Positions 1 to 11,248 of a stretch of DNA of 64,000 nucleotides are shown piece after piece (positions within the stretch are counted from its first letter, which is position 1; every line of letters begins with the position of its first letter). The stretch lies in assembly GCA_020975725.1 (NCBI GenBank), contig QXJR01000014.1:434001-498000 (forward strand), given 5' to 3'. Source of the DNA: Picocystis sp. L7. Its lineage: Eukaryota > Chlorophyta > Picocystophyceae > Picocystales > Picocystaceae. The notes below the pieces were generated by a model. That model had not been told where the DNA came from, ran no database searches, and was given only the letters and a program-made list of their open reading frames with translations. The position numbers and the translations under genes were made by a program.

Positions 1-1861
1 TTGGGTAATTCGAGGGTTGAAATGAGATCCTAAGTTTCACGAAAAATGGTAGTTCCCTCGTCTTGGAGTGTGTGGCGAGGCCGGGCCCCTTGTGAAAGCC
101 CTCGTTTTAGGGGATGTCCTAGCAAGCGATGGTACGCCTAATATGTTGCCGGCCTCGCACTTGTTTTCGATATGCTTTTTCACGTCTAAACTTGCATTCG
201 AACTCGTTCCTCCCCGTTGTGGCAGAATTTTGGTCCAACCTTATGCTGAGACAATGGTTTCGTTTATGAGAATCAAGAGGGGAATGATCATGCCCGGATG
301 CTTCGTGTTGATGTTATTACTGAAACGGAGATGCCACACGTTTCGTGCAATTGTCTTGTATCTCTCATCAACTATCTTACATAAATTCCCAGATATACTT
401 CGGGTGGGACAGTGCTTTAGTATGGTAGACAATAAATTCCACAAAGGACAAGCATGGACGGTCTCCTTTGATCTTTCCGAGGGTGTTGGGCAGTTCATTG
501 TTATATATTAGGTTCTCGACTTGTGGGAAATGGAATCGACATTCGATTTGCTACCCTACTTGTGCAACTACTCCAGCTTATTGTGAGATGTTTCGGTACG
601 AGACGTGTCGGCGGCATGTCGTCGGTGGCACTCCAACTCGTTCGATGCGTGTGAGCGTCGAATAGTGCGCCCACGCAAGCCTTACTCGTTTTCCTTCTTG
701 CCAAATTTGTTCCTTTTTCCCTCTCTTGTGTAGCCTCCTAGCCTCGCATGTGAATGCCAACTCAGGTGCATTTACGCTTAACATAGGATAGGCTAGCACG
801 CCTCCTCTTCAATCTCAATCACCTTCTATTCTCAATTGCAAATGCGAATGCACACGCATTATGCAATGTTGTCAAACAACAATAGAAAACGGAGCACAAC
901 TTTGTAGAAGTCCACGATGGAATTGCCTCGTGTTGTGCCGATGGGCGACATCCCTACGCAAAATTCCATCACTTATGGTCCTCAGGGCGCCTTGTTCTCC
1001 CTATCTTCTACATCCCGTGGGGAGCTTTTCCTTCAATACCTTCAACGCTCCCTTGAGGGGACCCAACTAGGGGCCCTAGGGAGCTCCACTCTATCCCCTA
1101 CACCGAGGGGGGGCTTTTGGGGCCAATCTTGCTCAAAGGGCGGTAAATTCGAAGATCCAATCCCGAGACTCTTGCCTTGAACTCTTCTTGGTCCATTCCT
1201 TGTTTTCCTTCGCAGGAGTCGTCGTGGAGTCCAACAAAGTTCACCCCCCTTGTAAATCACATTTCAGTCGCATTCCCCTCCCCTTGTGGGACTTGTGTAC
1301 AACAATTTCTTAAAACAAGGAGACGAATGCAAACGACAAACGCCTCCACTTCACTCACACGACCTCCTCATAGCTCTTAAAGCGCACTGGACGGTTCTCT
1401 TATGGGGGAAGCCAAAGGGAAGAAGCAAGCCTAACAATTGCTCACAACAATCACAAAATTCGCTAGCGCACCATCCCAATCATTCCGCATGCCCACTGAA
1501 AAATGTTCACCCTACGGATTAGATTAAGGGTTGCATCTTCGGTACCTTGAGCATCTTCATTGTTTTGGTCATCACTTCAATTGCTTCCAACCCATGTGGT
1601 TCTACGTCAATATGGCGCTCAAAGCATCCATGCAGGCCCAACGAAAAGCCTATACGAGATATTCCAAGTTTTATCCGTTTGCCGCTACAAAACAGTGATA
1701 AGATATCGAGACCACAAACGTGCACAACGCAATCGCACCCCTCGACGACTCCTCAGTTATCAGAGGGACAAAGTTCCCCTTGGTCGACCCGCCTTTGATT
1801 TCGGATCTCGATACCTCGACCGTGTTCATCGATACCTTTCGTTATCGTTCGCGCGCTCCTC
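1..1861. other. Intergenic, no gene recognised
   Basis: This stretch is AT-richer than the gene islands up to about 1.6 kb and is broken by stops in all frames. The short open frames (up to 147 codons near 68-511) match no family I recognise. The last 250 bases become GC-rich and lead into the alpha/beta hydrolase gene, so they probably hold its promoter and leader. I see no clear promoter element. Confidence 0.5.
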
Positions 1862-3268
1862 GTGGTGACGTTTCGTTTCCCGACGTCCTGGTACGCTTCG
1901 CTTCCTTCCCTCCAGGAGTCGCTGGCGCGCCTCGAACCCGCTTGCGCGCTCCTTGCACGTCTTTCTCCTCTTTCGGGGATCTCTCGTGTGCGCATGGATC
2001 CTCGGACGCGTCGAGAGGAGGGTTTCGAAGCGTCTGCGAAGGGCATCTTCGGCGCACGTCGTCGACGTGGGCACCAAGGCGACCTACGCACCGCACCTTC
2101 GACGGATGTCGCGAGATCCGAGAGGTCCATGGTGGCCTTGATGGCGGCCCAGGCGAAGTTCGACGCGGAGAGGAGGCCGTCGCCGTCCAAGAGCTTCGTG
2201 GACGCGTCCACGGGTCTGCGTCTGCGCGTGTGCGCGTGGACCTCGCCTGGAAGCGATGCCGAAGCCACCGCGGTGTTCCTGCACGCCGGCAGCGACGATG
2301 GAAGCGTCTGGAACGACGTCTGCTTGCGCCTGTGCGCGAAAGAATCGGTTTCGACCTGTTACGGACCGGACATGCGCGGCCATGGAGGAAGCGCGCGGTC
2401 GTCCTTGGGCCGTTGCGACGCCAGTGTCCTGGCCGAAGACCTTCGCAGCGTGATCGTCGAGAAAGACCTCTATCGTGCGCCTCTTCTGCTCGTGGGAGAA
2501 GGAGAAGGCGCGTGCGTCGCCCTGCGTCTGGCTGCGCGCTATCCACAACTGGTCGGAAGCGTCGTGTGCATCAACTACGCGGCGGACGTCGACTTGCCCA
2601 CGAAGCACGTGATGCAAGGGAAGGCGTGGTCGGATCGAAACTGCGCGACCATCGACGTGTGGGCGACCCGTCCAGGACTCCAACCGGAATCGGTGCTGCA
2701 ATTGGTCGATCTGAGAGTGGTGGACGACGTGGCGACGGGCGGATGCAAGGCGAGGATGGATGCGAACTGGCGCTTCGATTCCAACCGGGAGGAGAGAGTC
2801 CACGATGTGGCAGCCATCTCGTGTCCCCTGCTGCTCCTACGAGGCGAGGCTTCGAATGCATGCACCCAGGAAGACTTGGATGCGACCCAAGACATGGCGG
2901 TCCATTCGGCCCTGTGCAAGACCCACGTGATCAAGGAGCACGGGGAACACCTCCCCGTCACGTGTCCCGGGAAGCTGTCGCGGCTCCTGACGCGGTGGCT
3001 GAGAGAAACCGAAGCATGCTACCACGTGTCCGACCCCGAGTCGCGCCGACCCGAGCTTCTGAACATCAGGCCCTTGCCAGAGTACGGAAGTGTCGAGGAG
3101 GCCATGGAAGCGTTGAGGCCCAGGACGGTCCCCACTCCACAGATGATCGCGGAGGAACTGGCGAAGCTTCGCGCCGACGATGAGCAAAGCTCGGACCCAG
3201 AGTCAGAAGCCGGTTACATCACGGGGCTGGCAAAAGAACCTGCAGATTACTACGGGTTTGTGGGGTGA
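1862..3268 (+). CDS. Alpha/beta-hydrolase-fold protein, probable pseudoenzyme
   Basis: The 468-residue frame has an alpha/beta-hydrolase fold: a FLHAG oxyanion-type loop, a DMRGHG motif, a nucleophile-elbow strand LLLVGEGEGACVA, and a C-terminal GEHLP histidine loop. Where active members have G-x-S-x-G, this protein reads G-E-G-E-G, so the nucleophilic serine is replaced by glycine. The usual acidic residue after the LLLLRGE strand is also replaced (SNAC). It therefore looks catalytically dead or strongly altered, perhaps a binding or regulatory protein. A 75-residue acidic tail follows the fold. The start is uncertain: in-frame ATGs lie at 1862, 1994 and 2129, and the fold begins soon after the third. 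The first would add an Arg/Ser-rich leader that could target an organelle. It converges with the arsenite methyltransferase gene, 129 bp away. Confidence 0.75.
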   Translation: MVTFRFPTSWYASLPSLQESLARLEPACALLARLSPLSGISRVRMDPRTRREEGFEASAKGIFGARRRRGHQGDLRTAPSTDVARSERSMVALMAAQAKFDAERRPSPSKSFVDASTGLRLRVCAWTSPGSDAEATAVFLHAGSDDGSVWNDVCLRLCAKESVSTCYGPDMRGHGGSARSSLGRCDASVLAEDLRSVIVEKDLYRAPLLLVGEGEGACVALRLAARYPQLVGSVVCINYAADVDLPTKHVMQGKAWSDRNCATIDVWATRPGLQPESVLQLVDLRVVDDVATGGCKARMDANWRFDSNREERVHDVAAISCPLLLLRGEASNACTQEDLDATQDMAVHSALCKTHVIKEHGEHLPVTCPGKLSRLLTRWLRETEACYHVSDPESRRPELLNIRPLPEYGSVEEAMEALRPRTVPTPQMIAEELAKLRADDEQSSDPESEAGYITGLAKEPADYYGFVG

Positions 3269-3397
3269 AAGGAATGGCGCACACAAAATTCAATGGTCCA
3301 AGATGGGAAGCTTGCAAAGAGGGCCGGGCAAACATCGATAGGCACATCCCACTCCGTTGCGACCGATCCCAATGCCCTGGCCAGGCCAAGAGCGATC

Positions 3398-4516
3398 TCA
3401 ACAGCATCCTCCACCTGGTGGACCCGCTGGGGCTTCGTGGGTCGGGGCAGCGGAAACTTTGTCCTTGCAATCAAAGGCACCGTAGTGTACCGACCTGTCC
3501 CCGACCACTTCAAAGTGCCTGGCCAGCCAGCTGGTCCCGTTCTCGCCCACCATGGCAGCAGTGTTTCCGCAAACCAGCATGGGTTTGTTGGTGACGAACT
3601 TGTGGTGATCGTCCAGTTGATAGGCGTGTGGGTAGCCATCAATCGTGCCCTTGTACACCGCAATTTGACCGTAATCTTCACACCTCGTCTCCAGCATGCC
3701 AGGGAGCTTGAAGAGGCGGTAGGTGATGGAATAGAACTTGGCCTCCCCAACAATGTCCTTCAGCACCGGGTCTGTAACTTTGACCTCCGAGATGGAGAGC
3801 ACTCTTGGATCTGCAAAACCCACACTCGTGGCAATGTCCATGAAGTCCCCCACATAAAGAGCTCCAGCAATGCATTCACCCCAGAGAAGCTCGTGCTCCT
3901 GAACGTGTTTGGGGAGCCTCCTGTCGCTGTACACATCCGAAAAGTACAATTCTCCTCCCTTGGTCAGGACCCGGTATGCTTCCCGAAGCACCCGGGGCTT
4001 GTCGGGAGACAGGTTGATGACGCAGTTGGAGATGATGATGTCGATGGACTGGTCCGCGATCCCAGCCCGATCTAGGTATTCCATGTGTCCCTGAGCGAAT
4101 TCCAGATTGGTGGATTTATATCCAAGGTCACGGCAGTACCCATCCGCGTGCCTTTTGGCCACTTGCAGCTGTTCGTCGGTGATGTCGATCCCAACAACCT
4201 TTCCCGTTTCGCCCACCAATGCCGCGCACACGTAGCAGTCTCTTCCAGATCCCGAGCCAAGGTCCAGCACCGAGAGACCTTCGATGCCGAGCGGAAGGGG
4301 AGCTCCACATCCATAGAATTTCTCGTTCACTTCCTTCGGCACCTTTCGGATCAGCTGCACCACACGTTCGTGGGGACGTCCGGCCGCGGTGCAGGCGCTC
4401 GTCTTGAGATCCTTGGTGCTCTGCAGCACCTTCCCGTAGTAGTTCTTCACCAGATCGAACGTCGCATCGTCCTGCTTTCCGTTGCACGCCTTTTCCTCCG
4501 ATCCGCAGCAGGACAT
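3398..4516 (-). CDS. arsM: Arsenite S-adenosylmethionine methyltransferase (ArsM/AS3MT)
   Basis: The 372-residue product methylates trivalent arsenic with S-adenosylmethionine and is a cytosolic detoxification enzyme. The SAM-binding motif LDLGSGSGRD lies at residues 84-93. The four cysteines typical of the red-algal enzyme are present at about Cys42 (TSACTAAG), Cys70 (GCGAP), Cys165 (SNCVINLSPDK) and Cys215 (WGECIAG). The C-terminal arsenic-domain sequence follows, and the protein ends in a Gly-Gly-Gly-Cys-Cys tail that may bind metal. The start at 4516 (MSCCGSEE) gives normal family length. The frame runs further upstream to 4675, but that part has no family similarity. No intron is seen. 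The gene is divergent from the 4994 gene and converges with the hydrolase-fold gene. Confidence 0.93.
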   Translation of the reverse strand: MSCCGSEEKACNGKQDDATFDLVKNYYGKVLQSTKDLKTSACTAAGRPHERVVQLIRKVPKEVNEKFYGCGAPLPLGIEGLSVLDLGSGSGRDCYVCAALVGETGKVVGIDITDEQLQVAKRHADGYCRDLGYKSTNLEFAQGHMEYLDRAGIADQSIDIIISNCVINLSPDKPRVLREAYRVLTKGGELYFSDVYSDRRLPKHVQEHELLWGECIAGALYVGDFMDIATSVGFADPRVLSISEVKVTDPVLKDIVGEAKFYSITYRLFKLPGMLETRCEDYGQIAVYKGTIDGYPHAYQLDDHHKFVTNKPMLVCGNTAAMVGENGTSWLARHFEVVGDRSVHYGAFDCKDKVSAAPTHEAPAGPPGGGCC

Positions 4517-4993
4517 CCTGGCGTGCGAAGCACGTGCTGGAAGTCGACGAGTGACGTGCACCGGAAAGCACCCCACCACCTGTTCGACCGAATATTCCTT
4601 CGACCGATCGAAGGAACGAAAGTCCCCTCCAAACAGAAGGACCCCCCGAACTGGATGGAGTTTGTTCTCTCCCACGTGTCGGAGGCGAGGTCGGCGGGCG
4701 AACGGACACGCGTGGAGCGCCCAATGGCGTCGTCCGACGATCGGATGGGAAGGGAGAGGGTTCCCTGGATGGACGGAGAGCGATGGAACGAGGCCTTGGG
4801 TTCGAAGTGGATCGCGCGGTTGCCCGTGGTTGAGTGCTACTTCCTCCTAGTTTGCACGGCCACAATCTGTTGCACGATTTGCGCCTTTCCGTTTCGACGA
4901 AGCAGGGGCGGTCCTATCGGTCACGATTCGTGCCGTGTCTAGATTCACACACTCTCTCCATTGCACGTCCGGGGTGACATCGCGCGATAGCCT

Positions 4994-6346
4994 TTGAAAC
5001 GCTGGATGGACGACCGTCGAGCCACGACTTCGCTCCAACGCCTTCCGCTCCTCTTCCTCCGCATCCCTTCGACGCCTCCCCATTCGTCGGCACATCGTCT
5101 TGCTCCCACCTTCTCTTGCGATGCCCGTGCGCACCGGCAGGTGCCCGCGGCCTGGCCGCCACCTCCCGAAATGGAGAAGAAACTCCCTTCGATTCGGGAT
5201 TCGTGTGTGGGTGTGGGTTCCATTCCGGACTTCTCGGTGGGATCGAGTGGCCGACCCGCCAGTTGGACGAGGATGATGGCTTCCACTTGTGCCATGGCCA
5301 AGGCAAACGCACGCGACCACAAGAGCCTGGGAATGGTGCGAACGAGGAAAAAGGCGAACAAGGTGCAGGCCAAACAGCTGCTGTGCGCGGCCACGGGAGA
5401 GGCGCACGGCGCGTTCGTGCGAGACACGGCCAAGGCCGACGTACCGGCGCACTTGGAGGCGCTGCTGGGAGCTCTGGAAGCGAGCGGGAAAGTGCTGCTG
5501 GATCCCAACGACAGACAAGGGATCTTCCCGTTGGCCATTCCTCTCTCGAAGGACGTGGAAACGGGAGAGGTGCTGGCGTTGCTACGATGGCCGCATCCAG
5601 ACCGAAGCCACGTGATGCCGGTGGTGTCGCTCAACAACACCTGTGGTGTCGCACTGCGGGCGCAGGACGCGACACAGATGCTGCACCGGATGCTGGTGGA
5701 AGAAGACGTGGCCGTTGATGGTGGAATGCAATCCTCCAGACCGGTAGCAGAAGCAATGGGATACTTGGGTGCAGAGTTCTACACGCAAGGGGACTTCGGA
5801 AAAGGAGAGCTGCCTCGTCTGGCCGCCTACATCACCAAACACGTCGGGCACTTTCCGGATGTCTGTGAATCATTGATTCAAACTCATCTGGACAAGGGAG
5901 ACACGATGTCGGCCATGATTACTGCGGACTGGTACGCTGGCCGCTTTCCCCACTGGGGCAGCCCGCATGTGTTCAGCTCCAAACTCTACAGACAACTTGG
6001 CCGTCTGGAAGAAGCAAGGGACGAGGCAAGGAAGGCTCTTCTAAAACCCTGGTGGACACTCGGAGATGATTGGAATTCTGTTATGACCCTGGCTGAATTC
6101 GACGAAGAAAATGCAGAATCTCTTCATGAAAAGATCTTTCATCTGCAGAACCAAGAAAAATTGCAGGCAAAATTGACAAACCAGGAGACAACACTTGTGA
6201 CGGTTGAAGATGAAGCAATGTGGGTGCTTGACAAGGAATCCTCTCGGGGTTGTGCTGCGCAATGGGACGCCGCCCGAAGCGAGCTTGCGGCGAAATTCAG
6301 GGAGAAGGGAAGGCCAGATATGGCTAGCTTCGTTTTGTTGGAGTAA
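4994..6346 (+). CDS. Plastid protein resembling a chloroplast ATP synthase biogenesis factor
   Basis: The 450-residue frame has a basic, Ser/Pro/Arg-rich N-terminus of the kind expected for a transit peptide. A conserved core follows (LLDPNDRQGIFPLAIPLSKD, LLRWPHP, then MLHRMLVEEDVA). The C-terminal half is TPR-like and alpha-helical (GRLEEARDEARKALLKPWWTLG). From memory this is the land-plant and algal stromal family that includes the protein named IN CHLOROPLAST ATPASE BIOGENESIS (I believe BFA2), which helps assemble the CF1 part of plastid ATP synthase. The family match looks strong, but the assigned function rests on recall. In-frame ATGs at 4994, 5006 and 5171 are possible starts; an organellar leader favours an early one. 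The gene is divergent from arsM. Confidence 0.65.
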   Translation: MKRWMDDRRATTSLQRLPLLFLRIPSTPPHSSAHRLAPTFSCDARAHRQVPAAWPPPPEMEKKLPSIRDSCVGVGSIPDFSVGSSGRPASWTRMMASTCAMAKANARDHKSLGMVRTRKKANKVQAKQLLCAATGEAHGAFVRDTAKADVPAHLEALLGALEASGKVLLDPNDRQGIFPLAIPLSKDVETGEVLALLRWPHPDRSHVMPVVSLNNTCGVALRAQDATQMLHRMLVEEDVAVDGGMQSSRPVAEAMGYLGAEFYTQGDFGKGELPRLAAYITKHVGHFPDVCESLIQTHLDKGDTMSAMITADWYAGRFPHWGSPHVFSSKLYRQLGRLEEARDEARKALLKPWWTLGDDWNSVMTLAEFDEENAESLHEKIFHLQNQEKLQAKLTNQETTLVTVEDEAMWVLDKESSRGCAAQWDAARSELAAKFREKGRPDMASFVLLE

Positions 6347-6639
6347 CGCGTGTGCATACCATCCGGGCTTCCATCAAGCTTGCACCTGTTGTTCGAAAGC
6401 AAGAGAGTTGTACGCAGCTGCGTACTGCAAAATAAATGTTGAGACTGTGACTGTCTACCACAATAGATTTTTCCTCTTGTCAAGTACTCCATTCTTGCAC
6501 GCGAAGAGAGAGGACGTATTATTACATATTCAGCTGTCCCAGTCTGCAAAATAGCAGGGCGCATCGACCCTGCCAATTGTGAACCATCTGCAGGTTTGCA
6601 ATCGATGGCCTTGCAACAGCTTCAATGTTGTTGACGAGT

Positions 6640-7772
6640 TTAACCAAAAGAGCGGGCAATCTGGGCAAGGTTCTCGACGGGACCAGTTCCAGTTGTCAGT
6701 CCCTGAATACCGAAACCAAGGAAGGCAATCATGGCAAGGCGGCAGTGCTTAATCTCACGCTCCTTCATGGCAAATTCCTGTTCGGGTTTGCTTGGGTCTG
6801 CCAAGTTAAGAGGATCGAAGTATCCTCCTGGATAGCATCGCTTGTCGACGTTCTTTTCGCCGTTGCGCTGGATCTCCACAAAACCCATGGCCAGGACCTG
6901 AATCACTACCAACTGGGTGATGGAGAAGGGAAGTGCAAGTCCAGCGTAGCTGGCACCATCCAGCTCCACCTTGCCTGCCTCTACCCAGTTCACGCCAGTA
7001 ACCAGCTCACTGACAATGGCTCCCAGCACAGCAAGCATAGCCCAGCGGCCATGGATGAGCTCGCACTCACGGAAGCGGTTGATGTCGTTCAAATTGTTGT
7101 AAGGAACGATGCCATCACTAACTGTGGTCTGCTCGGGCTTCACCTTTCCAAGGAGAGAACCAGCCTTGTTCACAGCCTGTGGTTCAGATGCGATGCGGTT
7201 GCGCACGAGTAAAGGTCAGCCTTGCTCGATTTGTTCGCCCCATGAATGCCATGCTCTATGAATCGTCGAGAACGCCGGCCGTCCCCAAGCTCCCCAGCAG
7301 CAACACCCAGGACCCTCTTCTCGCCCGTGACCCAGGGGGAGCCTCAACTCATCTCCGAATCTTTCTCCGTCCCCATCGGGTACGTCCACGCGTTCGAACA
7401 CCACGCATCAAGCCTCCCGTTTTTCGCACAACGGATCATCGTTCACAACGTCACCCTTACCTTGTTCTGATCAAGGGAATCCACATCGAAGAGCAGGTAC
7501 TCGGAGGGCTTGGCGAGACCTGCTGGATCGAATCCGCGGTCACCGGGCAGGGATCCGTCCAACCACTCTGGAGCTTCGGCGTTGGGCAGCCACAGTGGAC
7601 GTCCTTCGTTTCCTCTTTTCGGCGCCACCTTGGTGGTCCCACGCCGAGTTCCGCTCTGCGTACCGCGTGTGGTGCCACGCTTGGTGCCTCCCTTCTCGGT
7701 CCCTTTCTTGGATCCGGGTTTCTTTCCGAAGTTGAGGGTGCAGACGACGCGGAGGCTCTGGGAGACCGCCAT
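6640..7772 (-). CDS. Chlorophyll-binding light-harvesting protein, red-lineage LHCR type (two exons)
   Basis: Exon 1 is 7461-7772 and exon 2 is 6640-7176, giving 282 residues. The 284-nt intron has donor AAG|GTAAGG and acceptor CCACAG|GCT, in phase 0. The mature part has three transmembrane helices: [20 protein letters not shown] (helix 1 with Glu/His/Arg ligands), a middle helix around [14 protein letters not shown], and [20 protein letters not shown] (helix 3 with the matching ligand set). The [11 protein letters not shown] loop is typical of LHCR proteins, which serve photosystem I in red algae. Exon 1 starts with a Kozak-like GCCATGG. It carries a transit-type leader and an unusual Gly/Thr/Arg/Lys-rich stretch at residues 20-50 before the conserved [10 protein letters not shown] motif. 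Confidence 0.92.
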
Positions 7773-10306
7773 GGCGAGGTTCGAGGTCGAGCAGGCGAGG
7801 CACGAGGCGGCGGTGCGGCGGCAATCCCACCTTCGTCAACTGCGGTTGGTGTAGACTGAGCTCTGGGTGGGTCCTGCCTGCCTCACTGTACCTCTCCCTG
7901 CTTGGACCTCTCAGAAGGTCCAGGGCAGATCGCACTTGGTGGAGCGGATTGGGAAAGGGGATCCTCGAACGAGCACGATGGATCCGGGAACGGAGGAGAG
8001 GGAAGGAGAAGGGGAGAAGAGGAGGAGAGAGGATGTCCCGACGAGGAAGTCCACCCCCGCCCGACGAAACAGGATAGGCCTGGATTTCCTCTGCGGGCAA
8101 GGTGGGGTCCCGCCCCGCACGAAAGGAGGATTCGGGCGATGATCGCACAGAACCAACCCCGAAGGAAAACCACATTCCCCGCACGGACTCGACCAATCAG
8201 GAAAGGAGATTTCACATCGAGGCTCGTAGAGGATGGGGCGATCCCTTCCACCAGGCCACCCGTGCGAAACGGACCCGAACCACACACGGTGCCGTCGAGG
8301 AGAAGACCCTCGAGCCCCCAACACGCTCTGATCCAGGGACCACCGTCCTCGAAGGGAATGTCCGCACTTGCCTTCCGCCTCGCCTTCGGTGGCGTTTCGA
8401 CCCGCAGAGGACGCTGTGGCGAACGTCTGAGTCCGTCAGACCGAAAAGGTCCGAGTCCTCGTCGCCACATGGACGAAGAAAGCTTGCGAGCCCAGTCAGA
8501 TCCTCCTTCGGGCGACGCTGATTGGTCAGACCGGATCCTCGGTGGAGGCCTGCTATCCTCGACGGTCCAAGCAGAGACCCGACGAACGATAGAGGTCTCT
8601 TTCGATCGAACTCCAACATGGAAGGAGATGATGTGGAGGACGGGTGCCTGGCGCTTCGAACGCATTTTCAATCGAAAACTCACCCCCCCTCGTGATTCCT
8701 TCAAACGTTGAATTATCTACTCCGCACTCCGCTCCTCACGATCGTTGTCACGGAGCCCCTAACTCGTAGCACAACACTCATGCATCCTGTTGCGCAACCG
8801 CAAACCCCACCGACTGTCTAGAGCCCAATCGAACGTAGACTTTGGTTGTTCCGCGATAACGCGCTTCATATCCCAACGACTTTAGCCAATGTGGTTTTGT
8901 GTAGAAACGCTAGAAGAAATGGGCGTTATCCTAACCCAGCCGAGCTTTGCAATGATGGGCTCGTCCGTGGCTATGAAGGGAGCTTATCGAAATACAACAT
9001 TTACTAGACCGTGTTCCAAATTTTCATTTTAGAAAAATCGTTATATTTCGATATGCTTGTTGGGAACTCTTTCCTTGCACCGCTTACGGTACTTCGATCG
9101 ATTTCACGGAGGAGCACACAATCGACTAGGTGAACAACCTTACCACGCAACTGTATTGCAAGTCCCGACTCATGTTGTACCTCTTCCAAGATGAGTCCAA
9201 TGGTGTATGAAAGAAACAAGAGGAAATCACCAACCACAAACGCAAGCTCGGCAAAATATCGCAATGATGCTAGGCCTTTGAATTGTTGTAACCCAGTGCA
9301 AAAGAACTTGTCTACATGTACATGTTCAAGAACACAATGGAAGATTTGCTTGATTCCGTATCAAAAGAATTGACAGATGTTTCATCGTATATCTCCTTGG
9401 ATGAGCTAAAGCTCCGTTGTAAACAATTTAGAAGTCACGGTGTTATCTCAAGCACGTGCCAACAGTCGAGGGTCAGCTTTCACGAGCCCGAGATACCATT
9501 CGAGGCCAATTAAAAGGGCTTCAACTACATGTGGTGCCGTTGTATGTTCTTTCTTTCCAAAGGTGTATGACGAAGGTGTTTGCGGCAAACCATTCGCATG
9601 TGCATATGGATTTCGATGTTCTTATTATTAGGACAAAATACATGAACTTGCATAGCTTGTACTAGTTGACCCGAAAATTGGAAGTAGTGCTAGGAAATGC
9701 ACCTACTTTACAAAAAGGTTCCTCAAAATTTAATCGCGAGGGATGTCATTATTCCATGTACCGTGTCTAGTTCTCGCGCTTGAAGGTGAGCTTGTCAGAC
9801 ATGCACATAAGCGATTCACCAATCCCGTGCACATCTAATGGCATTGAATGTCATGAGCAGATAGAGTAATAGCAGTTGAATCATATTAGAGATCGCGCGC
9901 ATTCCTCGAATTAGACTACGTTGTTGTTGTCTCACTCCACTCTCACCACCATGCATTTCAATCCCAGAAATGTACCATGGATAACGTCCCCAAACTATAC
10001 ATGCCCTTTGATGCACGCTTTTCTCCATTGATATGATGTTTTCGATCGGCAATGTGAAGAGGACTAAGTTTGTTCCCTGGTCAACTCTGCACACACATTG
10101 GACAGAGTGGCAGCAACGTGCAACTAGAAGGCTCGATATTGCAAGAGAAACTTTTTGAACACAGCAAATGGATCAACAATGGAGGGAGACAGGCAGCGGG
10201 TGCATGCTTTATTTCAAAGATATCTATAACCCCCAAACACCAGGAAGAAGTGGTGATGAGCATTCACATCACTCAACATACTGGCAAATGAAGAACAGGC
10301 AATGCA
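7773..10306. other. Intergenic, no gene recognised
   Basis: The part up to about 8710 is GC-rich and open in several frames on both strands (up to 269-273 codons). These overlapping frames match nothing and look like compositional artefacts; the segment probably includes the LHC promoter. From 8710 to 10300 the DNA is AT-richer and stop-rich, with no recognisable domain, tRNA or repeat boundary. Confidence 0.5.
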
Positions 10307-11248
10307 TTACCTGAGCTTCTTCGCTGAATAAAAAGCACCCATTGCCCCTGGTGATACTGACAGCAGTGGTCGCTTTGTCTGCAATTTTCCACGCACCTTT
10401 TCATGTTCATGCACCGCTGCAGTTATTCGTGGCTTGCATTCCATCTTTGGAGAGAGAACCTTCCGGGTGGATAAACTGTCTACCTTTGTAAATATATAAG
10501 ACGTGAATGTGCGGCCACTGCCTCCCATAGAAACTGGAAAGGAGGTAAGTAACTTCAATGGCCCGAACCCATATTGCTGCATGTGATCTTCGGGACTTGC
10601 CCCACGGAAACTCCTTTGAACCACTGCTACACACCGTAGGTTTGGTGATGCGTGAACAAGCCTTCCAACCGCGTGTTTTGCAGTAGTTGGGATGCCCTCC
10701 CAAAAGGTATACATGTGGGTGATTTCATGCAGGGCAGTAAGTTTTTCAACTGCTACGCATTGTACATCGATCAAGCTGTCCAACAAAGCAGGTGCACTAG
10801 CTTTGACGAAGGGTAACCGTCCAAGTTGGCTGATGAACGATGCTGCCTTCTGGCACTTGATCGGATCCACTTCAAAACCGACTGCTCTTTTCACTCTACA
10901 TCCTAGCACTGCGTGAATCAGAGGGCGACAGAGACCCGACCCTACATCCGCCAAGCAGCTCTTCTCGTTCAAGCTGCACAGTTTGGTCATTGCGTCCATG
11001 ATCTTCGAAGTGCCAGTCCTGGTGATGCTGCCGTAGATGCCTTCAATTCCCTCTCCGCCACCCAATCGGTTTTCCAACGTCTGCATCGCCGAGTACAGTT
11101 TCTTCAGGTATACGACTGTTTCCTCCTGGGCATCTGGACCGCCGAATTCCTGTTTGATCCGAATCCTCGCATCGTCTTCTCCTGCGACGTGTGGTTTCTC
11201 AGGCAGCATCCTGAAGCACCGGTTCAAGGCTTCAGTGCGTTGAGACAT
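10307..11248 (-). CDS. DOT1-like class I SAM-dependent methyltransferase
   Basis: The 313-residue frame contains a Rossmann-type SAM-binding core. YGSITRTG precedes the core in the way seen in DOT1-type histone H3 Lys79 methyltransferases. Motif I is LADVGSGLCRPLIHAV and the acidic motif II is GFEVDPIKCQKA. The C-terminal third is basic and could contact nucleic acid or nucleosomes. The divergent DOT1 proteins of protists share the D-V-G-S-G-x-G-x-x-x-x-A pattern, although a cysteine replaces the second glycine here. The substrate is inferred from this motif resemblance only, so another protein or RNA methyltransferase remains possible. The gene is divergent from the Nudix gene. The 370-bp gap between them should hold both promoters. 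Confidence 0.6.
   Translation of the reverse strand: MSQRTEALNRCFRMLPEKPHVAGEDDARIRIKQEFGGPDAQEETVVYLKKLYSAMQTLENRLGGGEGIEGIYGSITRTGTSKIMDAMTKLCSLNEKSCLADVGSGLCRPLIHAVLGCRVKRAVGFEVDPIKCQKAASFISQLGRLPFVKASAPALLDSLIDVQCVAVEKLTALHEITHMYTFWEGIPTTAKHAVGRLVHASPNLRCVAVVQRSFRGASPEDHMQQYGFGPLKLLTSFPVSMGGSGRTFTSYIFTKVDSLSTRKVLSPKMECKPRITAAVHEHEKVRGKLQTKRPLLSVSPGAMGAFYSAKKLR

Noticed and set aside
1720-3183. 487-codon frame overlapping the hydrolase-fold gene
   Set aside because: It overlaps the frame that carries recognisable hydrolase motifs, is Arg-rich with no domain, and fits the pattern of GC-rich antisense or offset frames staying open.
7883-8711. Two opposed open frames of about 270 codons upstream of the LHC gene
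   Set aside because: Neither resembles any protein, both cover the same GC-rich DNA, and neither has a good start context.
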